Source: Pteria penguin
Lineage: Eukaryota; Mollusca; Bivalvia; Pterioida; Pteriidae
Length of the DNA: 64,000 nucleotides
Direction: 5' to 3'
Assembly (NCBI GenBank): GCA_035048485.1
Contig: CM068585.1
Span: forward strand, 56,353,910 to 56,417,909
Within the stretch, counting starts at the first letter, position 1. Each line of letters opens with the position of its first letter. A program made the position numbers and the translations under genes. Below are positions 40,701 through 52,700 of the stretch, in pieces. The notes beneath the pieces were generated by a model. The model worked only from the letters and a program-made list of their open reading frames with translations, did no database searches and had not been told where the DNA came from.

Positions 40701-43700
40701 GTTAAATCAGATGACGTCACAATACTTTACACCTCGGCCATACCTCAGACAAACATTGAAACATTGTGACGTCACGCAAATTAACAAATATTCCGTGAAA
40801 TGGAAGGGTAAACTGTATTTATAAAGAAATTTATCAAAATCATTGATAGTTCGTTATTTGTGCATTAAATATGAGTATTTGTATCGAACTTTTCCCGATG
40901 AGAAAGGGGAAGACAACTTAAATTTCTCTATGATTATTACATACATTTCTTTGACATGTTAAATCATTTCGAACAATTACCTGAAAAGTTTTGCCTCAAA
41001 ATTCAAGTTAGGTAGGGACTTGATAATTCAAAATTTGTCCAGATTGTATATTACAGAATGTTCATAGGAGCTAGCACCATTCTAATGCCAAGTAATATTC
41101 TGTATTACCCTGGTTAGGATTCAGACATGGAACGTTGACTTATTGCTTGAAAATTTTCTAATACGTGCTAATCAAAGGAAATGAACAGCATCCATTACAT
41201 TTGTATAAATATAACAAATAACAATATAAAACGTCACACTTCGGTAACAAGGTTCGACGTTTTGTTCTCTTCTTCAGTCCTCATGTCATCATCTGAGTCG
41301 CCCATCTCCCCTTCGTCTATCATGTGCATGTCTATGTATGTAAAGTCACCCAAGGCACGTTCGTTCACTAGACTCCCACTTTGGGTGGTTGTCCAGAGTT
41401 CCTCCTCATTGACACTCGGGCTTGAATTAACTGTCTCAAAGGAAGGGTCGTCCTCTTCTGACGTTTTGTTACCTGCTGCTTGCGTTTCATTTTGCAAGGT
41501 TTCACTTGAAGGTAGGTTATGAATTGAAAGATCGTCGTAACTGGAGTGTCCTGATGATGATGCTGATGCCGCTGTCAAATACTCCTCCGAACTTACTGAT
41601 CGTGATTCTTCTGGAGTGTTGTGTAGAATTTCATCAGCTTGGAATAAAGCGGACTCTGTGCGCACACATTCTGTGTCGATCAGGGTTCGACAGTTGTCAA
41701 TATTCATCGTCTCTAACACCTTTATCATGTGTTTTTGTTTCAGCTTGTATTTCTTATGGAATTTTCCAAGCTGTAGAGATCCGTAGTCCCTCATCTTGAG
41801 GATTTGATTGTTATAGCCCTCGCGTAACTGAGCCATCTGGTGGGAGCTGTAGTCTCGTATCTTTTTCTGTTGGCTGTGGTATTTATCACGGATGAGATCA
41901 ACCCTGTGACTGGTTCCTTCCTTGAGTCTGGACATCTGGTAGTTGTAACTGTCACTCAGTTTGTCCATTCTGGCTCTATATGTGTCACGGATTTTGGACA
42001 CTTGAGAATTGTAATTTTCTTTCAGAGATCCCAATTTCGCTGACCGATATTGGTCAAAGTTCTCCATGAATTGCACAATAGCTTCCCGTCTTCGCTGGTT
42101 GATACACCTCCTGGCTAGAGCCGAGATGAACACATAGATTAAGTTTAGCATAAAAAATGATGCTGCACAGCCAAAGCCGACAAACAAGCTTAATACTTTG
42201 ACTTCCATTAGGATGTCATTATTGATACGGATGGTGTAATGAACAACAGAGACATTGGAAGGAGTTTTGATCACACATTTGTAAGGCCCTGAATCAATGC
42301 GTAAAAAATAATCAATGTATAGAGACCCATCATCGAGAACAACCATGCGGTTTTGTAGAGAAGACAGTTCAGGGAAGTAAGAGTCGGACTGATGCCAATA
42401 ATGACCCATATGATATGACGAATTCCACAGTACATCCTCAAGCGACGGGTGATCTGCCAAAGATATCGAGGAACCAGGATGGAAGGTGAGATTTTTCTGA
42501 CGTGGAGTCACCCATATTATTTTTACCGCCGGAGAATCATCGTAGGGGCAGATAACTCTGACTGAAGTCCCCAGTGAAAATTCGTGATAAATATTCATAC
42601 CTGCCCACCTGGAATCCTGGCATTGTGCATCCTGATTGGTCACTTGAGGTAGAGGTAGATATGTATTGTTTTCAGTGATGCATGAAAGGTTTGCAGGATT
42701 CTCCAGTGTGAAGTTGAGGCCCGAAAAATTGGTGTGAAACTCCTGTACTAACCACGAGATGTGACAGTCACATTTTAACTTATTTTCTGAGATGTCCACA
42801 GTTAGATTTGTCTGCCCTTGGAATGTATGCTGACTAAGATAAGAGATGCTATTGTGATGGAGGTTCAGAAACTTGAGCCTATGTAAGGGATGAAGTAGTC
42901 CCTCGGGGATGTAATGAAGTCTGGGGTTATCATGTAGATGAAGAGTGGTCAAGTTGGTCAGACCATGCAAGCCAGAGTGATCAATACTGACCAACTGACC
43001 CATATGGGATATGGACAATGTATGCAAGTTTCTGAGACTAGAGAACATTGGGAATGGTATCACAGATATAAGATTGCTGTCCAAATACAACACTCGCAAA
43101 TTGAAGTTGGCACAAAACCCCCCTTCTGATATAGCAGCAATGCTGTTGTTCTGGAGATATAGTTCTTCAAGGTCAGGATAACCATGAAGGGAATTATTGG
43201 TCAGTTCTCTGATACTGTTATATTGTAGATACAGACGTTTTATATGTAAAGCTTCTGGAAATGTATCACTTATCTCCGCTACATCAGACACATTATTTTC
43301 CTGCAGAATGAGATCATTGACACTTGTAAGTCCAGACACTGATATATGTCTCCATTCCTGGAAGGAGGAAAATGAAAGTTCTAAAGTGTGTAATCCTATC
43401 ACGTCCCTGAAGGCAGCACTCTTTATATTAGATATTTTATTACCACTTAAAACAAGATGCTTCAAATTCTTTAAGCCTTGCAATAATCCAGGTCGAATTT
43501 CCGAAATCCAGTTTTCTGAGAGGTCAAGGTAATGAAGATTTTCAAGGTCGGCAAAAGTTCCATCTTCATACTTTGATATTAAATTTGATTTCAAAATGAG
43601 TGTTTTAAGAACTTTCAATGGTTGGAAGTCAAATTTTCCTAGAAATTCAATCTGGTTAAATGAGAGATCCAGCTCTATTAGTCCATTGTACATGTCAGCT

Positions 43701-46700
43701 TCCACATTCCAGATGTTGTTGTTACTGAGGTTCAGTGAGGTAATGTTCTCCGGGTAGGTGTTAGGAAAGTTCATCAGGGACAAATCCGAACAGTCCATTG
43801 CAATGCCCCCATGCTGCACTTCTGAGCATCTGCATTCATGGAAACACGTAGTCTGGCTGCCAACAGAGTAAACGGAGGCTAGCACCAGTAGAAAGACAGT
43901 GGCCATCCTTTGGTTGTTTGAGAATACCGGCAGAGGTCTGTGTCCTCTGTCCCTCTTATCTTCCCATTGTGAAGGGTGGGTCAAGATCCTTTCATATTGT
44001 TACCTGTGAAAAAAAAGAACCAGATATTATTACCTGACATAGTATGGTTACATTACTTACAGGGAATAAAAACCTGACCTAGCTGTATCCGATACTTCTA
44101 TTTCATGGATTGAATTAACATTCTTACACCTTTAAGGTGGCGGTACCTTGATGAATGAACACTGAGCCATGCTTGGTCTCTATTTCATGGAATGCACTGC
44201 TTTTAGGACACACATGCATTTGCTTTATTGGAACAAGATAGAAGGCATTATGTGACACAGGGGAGAGTGTCAAAAAAGGATGGACTCCTCGAGTTTCATT
44301 ATGTCGACATAATGCCAATTTAAGGGTTTTGAATAGATTCTGTTTTTCGAGGAATTTTATATGTATTTAGACATCATCATAATACATCAATATAAGCAGT
44401 ATTTATCTTGAACCTGAGTTTTATGGACCGAGGATGCCTAGTGAAACGTCAGTTATTAATACTGGGTAGGTCTTTGTCTGCTACCCGGCGTTAGCGAGTA
44501 TTGTGTGATCCATATAGAAGGTTAAATTTGATCAGTAGGTCATTATGTGCGAAGCCGGCGTGGCCTAGTGGTATAGCGCTCGTCTCCTGATCGAGAGGCC
44601 GGGGTTCGAGCCCCGTTCTGGTCATGCTGGTGTCCTGTTCGTTTCAGAGAAGTGGTAGACAGAGAGGACACTGTCAGTAGTGTTTTACCCGGTATCTGCA
44701 GTGTAAAATCAACTTTGATCTCTGTTCGATTGAAGCAGCTTGATACTATCTCCGATTTACATAACCCACCTCGAGGTCACTAAGGGTCAAAGTCCGCGTG
44801 ATGTCGCAAACAATGTACGGAGTAATCAGTCATTGTACTGTACACTGATACAGTAGTTGATAAACATCAACGCTTGTTGACGTCACAGTCTGCCTGCTTC
44901 CTTTCGTTTCTCGTTTGAATCGAAGTGTTTTTAGATTCCTCGTCCAAATTTTGCAGGAAAAGTTCGTCCATCATCTATTCCACATCACATCTACATACAC
45001 GACATAAAGCATATTGTAGATCCACGTGTTTCCGTGATCACGTGATTGATTAAAAAGAAAAAAGGACGTAATCCATCATGGACGCCAGATGTTGGCGATG
45101 ACAGTCTGACTACGACAAGATCATTTTAACATTCCCGCGAAGAAAACAATGAAATATGTGCATATAATGGAAAATTGATCATAAGGGGGTTTCTTTTCTA
45201 TCTAGCCCTTTTGCTTGGTCATAGTTAAAGCCCTTTGTTTGTTGGGGGGGGGGGGGGTTTATAGTCTTTTCGTCATAACCATTTCTGATTGTTAGGTGAT
45301 AAATAAGAGTTTTAGTATATAAAAAAAAGTCGCAAATGGATAAAAGGATTATTATAAACATGGTTGTCACAAGCGGATAGGTCATAGATTGATTATTATA
45401 AACAAAGAGGGAAATTTATCTGTATGTTAAAATTAATCGTAACTTCTTTTAATGAAACGTGTTCTACAATACTGCAGGTTCACCCATCACCACCTTTTTC
45501 TTACTACAATAAACCGGACGAAAGCACCGTACTTGTATAATACTAAAACAGAGTACGAAATCCGGCAATGATTTCAGATAGGTGATCTGTATCGCTCGAA
45601 CCGTATGATGATACACGTGTTGCATTTGGAGGGGAAAGCACCGTTGTTACGTCGAGGCAAGTCTTGGATACGTAAGGGAATAGACCTGGATTGCCGATGA
45701 CAAAATTGTCTTCTGATACAGCGAGATATCGATTGTCGTGACAGCGAGCAAGTAGCGGATCCGTTGTCAAGACAACGATTTAGATCAAACGTGTACATAA
45801 TTGTCGTACAACCATGTTGAACACATCCTGTGGCAGGAGGGAAGTGGAGTGCTTCCTGCTTTCCATGTCTGTGATAAATATAAACTAGGTTTAGGTGCGA
45901 GGACGTCTGTACTGAAAAACAGAGAGGGGGACCAAGATAAACCAGTAGGTATGGTACGAGGATGTTTCTAGAGAGAAAGAGAGAGAGGGACCAAGACAGA
46001 CCAGTATGTATGGTGCGAGGATGTCTCTAGAGAGAGAGAGAGGAGGGGGACCAAGACAAACGAATAGGTATTGTATGAGGATGTCTCTAGAGAGAGAGGC
46101 CAAGCCAGAACTGTAGGTATGGTACGAGGATGTCGAGAGAGGAGGAAACTTTTAAATGAGGGACCTGAAAATAAAAGAGTTTATATTCCCACTGTATCTT
46201 ACATTACATGTCGTTTGTAGACCTACATAAATACTATAGCTAATGTGATGAATGATGCAGTGAGTTATTTTCCCAGACTACATGATTCCCCATATCTTAC
46301 TGAATATTCTGAACTTCCTAACCGTGAAATTGTATCGTGATTGTTGCGACATTTGATCGCAGTAACACTATGTTGTTTTAGGTCGGGCCTTGATATCTGG
46401 CTAAAATCAATCACTCTGTCCGTCTGTCTGTTGTGTCAGCACTGGAAGATCTCTACCGAAATTGAGATTCATCCGATTTCTTGTTACAGGACTTCGAATT
46501 TTCAAATAGTAATAACTTGTCAGCACTTTCCGTGTCTCACAGTAATTCTTATTTTAGTCGTAAGAATTTTATGCTTTTACACAGGATGCTTGGATTAGGA
46601 TTTGATAACGTTAAGAACAGATTGAAGGGGTAGTTAGTAGTCCAGGAAATAAGTGGAAAGCAGGATGTATTATTTCTGAGAAAACATCGCAAAATCGGTT

Positions 46701-49700
46701 AATACATATATTCCGAGGCGAAGTCGAACTGAGATTTTGATGGCGCACATTGTTTTCCCATAGAAATGCTCTACTGTTGATGTATTAATTTCAGACACAT
46801 TTATGTCTTGTTATATTGCCGGTCTGATAGCTCGGCTCAGAGCTGGCCGAGAATCTGGGACGAGACTTTGGTCGGAGTAGAAGAGTATGCATAATAAATT
46901 ATTCCCCCCACAGGTGACATCGCGATATGAATAATAAACACGCAATGGGAGAGCTTCGCTAATGCTGTATACATAATCAGTGCACGTTATGTAATATTCA
47001 GACCGTGTTCTCGGCGAGTGGTGGCTTTCTCTGTGTATTACGTACATGTATTAGAGAAGTATTTGCTAAGAACTGGCAACAACCCCCCCCCTTTTTTTTT
47101 TTCTCCGTTTTTTTACCTCCATAAGGAAAACAGTGACACTACGGGCACAAGTGTCTGTGGCCTACTATGGGCAGGAAATGTTCCATCAAGGTCGAGCAGT
47201 AAACGTAGAACAATAAAAGTTAATATGACCCACTTTCCATCATCTCACGTCGTGGCGTACTGTCAGCTGTAGATAAGTCTATAATAGGGCGCTCTGCTTT
47301 AGGTAAAATTGTCAATTTACGATCCCTATACACTAAAATTGTACGGTTTCGAGAAGGCAGGATAGGGGAAGGTGATAAATAAACGAAAGTAAGTTGTTCA
47401 TCACTATTCTATGATTTACAGAGATATAATCCCTTTCTCAGTTCGTTTAATTCCGTTGTTTTTCTTACAATTTTACACTGGGAAGTCGTGAAGTTTTGCC
47501 GAAAAAAAAATAGTGAAGATGGAAAACGACAACGGAGGAATGGTGCTCAATGAATGAGAGCTAACTGATAGTCTCCCCTCCTCCCGGTTTCCATCTTTCC
47601 ATTTACGATACGGTTGGATTCTGTTTTCCTGTAAGTGAAGCCCTTACCTTATATTCGCTGTGTAATTATCCCGGCTTATCATAGAATCGTTACACACGCA
47701 CGTAATGAGCACTTGGTAAGTAACATAATGTAAGGCAGATGATCGCAGTAGACCTGAATGTACATCCCCTGGTTTTACGTTAACGTTATACAGAGTTCGT
47801 GACCCCCACACGGTCACATGACTGAAGATGCACTTATCACGTGATGAAATCGTTTTATATATATATGTGTATATATATGCACACACTGCTGGGACGGATG
47901 TATGTGTTTGTTGACGGGAAGTCGTGACCCCTGATACTTCAGTTGTTGTCTGTATTTACATAGATTTCTGACAGATTAGAGCAGTAAAAGTCGGATGTCC
48001 GTAGACAAAGAGGGGTCGTTCATGAACACCGCCATGGGCAGAGCTACGCAGCATAGATATTTGAAGTCTGCGGCTCTGGTCACGTTTTGTCGATTCCCTG
48101 ATGGACTCGTGTGTACCATATACTGACTCTATCAGAGGAAGATCATAGCTTCAGACAGACAGTCCGTTTAGACATGTTTCTCTGAATCAATTTAACGGGG
48201 TAGGCTTCTGGTGTTTTCAATTAGATAGGGTGTTCCATGTTATTCCCATGTGACCTTAAGACTGAAAATTGGCGCAGAGAAATTGCTCAGCAGTTTTCTG
48301 CAGCATCGACAGCAATTGCCCTGACAGCTGATACATTATGTAGATCAAGGGAGCATGATAATTGCATGAAAAATCTTACCCGAGAGCCAGCGTTTGTTCC
48401 CCGTCGGCACCGTCATTGTTCGTAAGAAACCGCAATGAATACGAACTGGATTAGTCCATCGCATCAGCTGCTGAAACAAACATCGCAGGCGAGTTCATTA
48501 TCGATTTCTAGGGGTAATAGCTTCGTAGCTGACACTGTCTATTGAAGATCCATCGATTAGATGGTGCCGCTGTAGTGAACAGTTAATTTCAGTGCGAAGT
48601 TTCCAACAAGTGTAAGGCGATCTATAACAGAACACCGGAACAAGGAATATTGGGTTTTTAAGGGAGGTTGATGTTGTGGGAAGAAATGCGATATATTTAG
48701 ATAAGTAATGAACTTATTGCGGAAAGGGGGGGGGGGAGCTAATGCAATCTTGATTCAGTACGGACAAATGGGGAAAGTCTTGTCTGTGGACCCGTCAAAG
48801 GTAGATATCCAGATACACCAGTATTCTTTATTATTAAATGTACGTGCAGTCATCCTTTTGGGATAACAACAAATCCTTTCTCTTTCTTCCTTTTTTCCCT
48901 TTTCAGAGTTTCTTCTCTCCAACGTTTTACATTGTTCAAGATACGTTTTCCTATAGATATGATAATCGTGGTGTAATTTCAGATCAGGTCCCTTAAAAAG
49001 GGGGGATGGGGGATTAAGTTATAAACTAGAACAATTTCATTTAACAGACCTTCGAGTTTAAAGGGATAGGATTAAAAGGGCGGGGATATGTGTAAACAAT
49101 TAATGTCAATTTACAGGAATGCACTTTGTAAATAAGATTTTTAGGAATATTTGATATGAGAAAGTATGTGTGTTGAACGGGTGGGTTGAGTTCAGGTGTC
49201 AAAATGTAGAACTTTTTTTCAGTTTTTTTTTTTTCTTTAAAAGCATTTGGCATTGAATTTATGTGTGAGGGATGACTATGTGAAAGGAAGTGGGGGTTTT
49301 AGAAGTCAAAATCTGGAATGTTTTTATAAAATCAATGCATATACAGAAATGTGCATTTTAATAACCTGTTGACATTTGAAGATGATATTCTGTAAGATGC
49401 TTGAGGGAAGAAGGGAAGGAGTGTTTGGAGGTCAAAATCAAGGATATTTTAAAATTAATGTAGATACATGATTTTGTAATTGTAGTATCTTTGACATTTA
49501 TTCATTACTAAAAGACAGTTATAAAGAAAGGTAGATGGGGGGGGGGGGGGGGTGTTAATTTGTTCAAAGGTCAAAATGTGGAACTCTCTGTCTTGTCCAT
49601 TTTTGTATAATGTTGGAAATATATATTAGTGAGTATAGATCAGTAAAATTGTGGAAAAGGGAACTTTAGAGAGAATTTAGTTGTCATTATGAATATTTAT

Positions 49701-52700
49701 AGTATACAGTCACACATTCCTCTGGTTTTTGTCTATTTTGCCCACTTTGGGATTCAGTAAACTGTGTAAATGATGCCTTTTGTCATAGAGCATACCTGAA
49801 ACTTTTTGTAAAGGCATTTGCAATCTAGGGAAATGACCCTTTAAATATGTACAGCTCTATTATAATTATTTAATGCTTTTACAGAAGAGTTGTACTATGT
49901 TCTTATGTACTCTGTCTACACAATGGCTTAGACTTACAATTGTATTATCAATATTAAAAAAATTATCATCTTTGCTTACAGTGTCGAGACTTTGTGAAAT
50001 CCGGAGCTTTCAGGGGGAATAATCCAGCGGAAGTCGTACAGAACTGTGACATCACCTTCTCCTGTGTCTCAGATTCCACAGCAGTTAAAGATGTAAGTAC
50101 CTGGTGGTTTTGTCTGGCAGGGTGATACTGTTCTGTGTGGGTTAGGTAGAGGGTCAGTCAGCAGGTAACAGTGCAAGTATGTGGTTGATAGTCTAGCTGA
50201 TATATAATGCCCTTTGACAGTTTATGAGTTAGGTAGAATGTCAGTCGATAGACCTGCTGAGTCTGACGTCTGGCACTGTTCTCACTTTGCCTATTATTAT
50301 AATTATATCCTCGTCAGCGGTCAACCATATGCTGACTGCCATCACACAAGTTAACTTACTACATATTATGATTATATCCTCGTCAGTGGTCAACCATATG
50401 CTGACTGCCATCACACATGTTAACCAGTCCAAAGTGTTGCAGAAAAATCAACCCAACATTAGTTTCTTTACAGACTGCTGTCGCTAAGCAGTATATACCG
50501 TATGTTTTGATTTCACTGAGGTAAGCGTAATGGCATTCTGATCTCCTCATGTCCTCAAGTAAACACATGATAGAAGGCTGCTTGCGGTGTTGCTTGACTT
50601 GGGATCAAGAGATCCCAGAGTCTACCCCTCCACTGAATCTTGGGAACTGTGCCTTTTGAATGAGACTGTAAAAATATGAGGTGCAAAGACCATCAACTGC
50701 TAAGGTCAGAATTTCTGTGCCAATCCATCGAGCAGGTGCCTTCAACATATAAGTGAAATCATCTGGAGGTGCTGTTAAAGAACAGACTAAAAACCATGAT
50801 GGACTTCGGTAAATATTGAACATGGAGTCATATACTAGATACCCACTAGCAGAATACACTCTTTGTCTCTTGTCACAGTCATAATTTGATGCGGATTATC
50901 CAGATTCTATGATAATTTAAAGACACCCCCTTCTTCCCTGTCCCCTTTTTTTATGCCCCCAGATCGATAGATCAGGGTCATATTGTTTTTGTCTTGTTTG
51001 TTTTGTTTGTTTGTCTGTCTGTTGTCAACTTTACCCTTGGCTATAACTTTTGAACCATGAGGAATAGAGACTTCATATTTGATATCACATCATGAGTATT
51101 TTCATTGTCCTCATTGTCTGTTGATATTACATGATGTGTGATGTTGTACATAGCATAATGGCTGTACTCTATGATTACAGTTGGTGTTTGGAAACTATGG
51201 AGTCCTACAGGGGATAACAAAGGGTAAATGTTATGTGGAGATGTCGACAATAGATGAGGAGACGATGCAAGACACGGCTGAGGTTAGTGTCAGTGATACT
51301 TACAGATAGTCATTTACAAATGTAACTTATACTTACAGATGTCATGGTTATAAATAAATATTAAGGTAACTTTTAAAGTAGACTTCATTAGTATCAGTAA
51401 ATGTTAAGGCCACAATGAAATAAACTTCATTTGTATTAATGTGATTGTAGTGTTCCGTAATTTATCAGACACATTGTTATAGCTGTATTTGGGTTTTTAC
51501 AGGCTATCAAGGCACGAGGAGGGGTTTTCCTGGAGGCTCCAGTTGTAGGCAGCCGGGTACCAGCTTTAGAAGGGCAGCTTATCATCCTAGCAGCAGGGGA
51601 GAGGAAACTATACGATGAATGCTACTCCTGTTTTGAAGCCATCGGGAAAAAAGCTCTTTATTTAGGTAATAAATTTATTGCTAAAAGTGATTTATTTTCA
51701 AAGTTACCGTACGTACCAGTACTGCTATAAGGAATGTTGATAATAGACTAAAGGCCTACAGCGACCTACTAAACTTACATTCTATTATGTCTCCCTTGTT
51801 ATTTCTGGTGTGTTCCTCACTACTTCTGATGGGTCCATTGCATGGTCAAATTTATTCAGTGGAAATTATCCTGGTGTTATAGTAATTAATCTCATTTCTG
51901 TTAAACAAGGATGCAGTTCCTGGTGTGGCACAAACTGCCCAAAGGTCTGCTATTGTAACCACTGGAGGTGGTAGCTTTCACTGGGTATACCAGTTTCCTT
52001 TCCTCAAAACATCCTAGTGGGGAGATAATCCTGGCATGGTGCAAACTGCTCAAAGGTCTGCAAGTGTAACAACTGGGGGTGGTAGCTTTCACTGAGTATT
52101 CTGGTTTCCGCTGAACACCCTAAAGGGGAGATAATCCTGGCACTGCACACAACAATAACAATCAACAAATGGAATGAGATACATGTAGTAAACTGAGATA
52201 TACATGTAGTAAATTGAGATATACATGTAGTAAAATGAGATATATTGATACAGGTGACGACATAGGCTCCGCCACCCAGATGAAGCTGATCGTGAACATG
52301 GTCATGGGGACAGTAGTAGCTAGTCTGGCAGAAGGAATGGCCATGGCAGAGAAAGTAGGGCTAGACCAAGAAGATGTTACAGAAGTATTTGCCCTGGGGG
52401 CACTGTCATGTCCTACTATTATACATAAAAGTCAAGGTAGGGCAAAATTCTCCATCTACTCTGCTTTCATGAGCTTTTGTCCTCAACTCCTTTATTCTCC
52501 TGAGATTTTCTTCTCATTCTCTTCTACTGTACTTTTCTCTCCATTCTCCTCTGCTTCTGAAGCTTCTCTGAGTAGTTTCGAATATCTTCATTCTTTCTCA
52601 TATCGATCGCTGAAAGTGCGCCAATTTCAATTCTATTTTCAAAAATCGCCGGGGAAAAAAAAACCAAGAAGAAGTTTTATCACCCAAATTGACTCGTAAA

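Noticed and set aside
43907..43984. Upstream extension of the LRR-Ig frame by 26 residues
   Set aside because: It begins at TTG, lacks an ATG, and would bury the signal peptide.
44554..44640. Possible real tRNA gene with perfect B box
   Set aside because: Acceptor stem pairs poorly and SINE body sequence follows, as in the other copies.
45543..45798. Two overlapping minus-strand frames of ~75 codons
   Set aside because: Open in two frames over the same GC-richer patch and no supporting signals; neither can be preferred.
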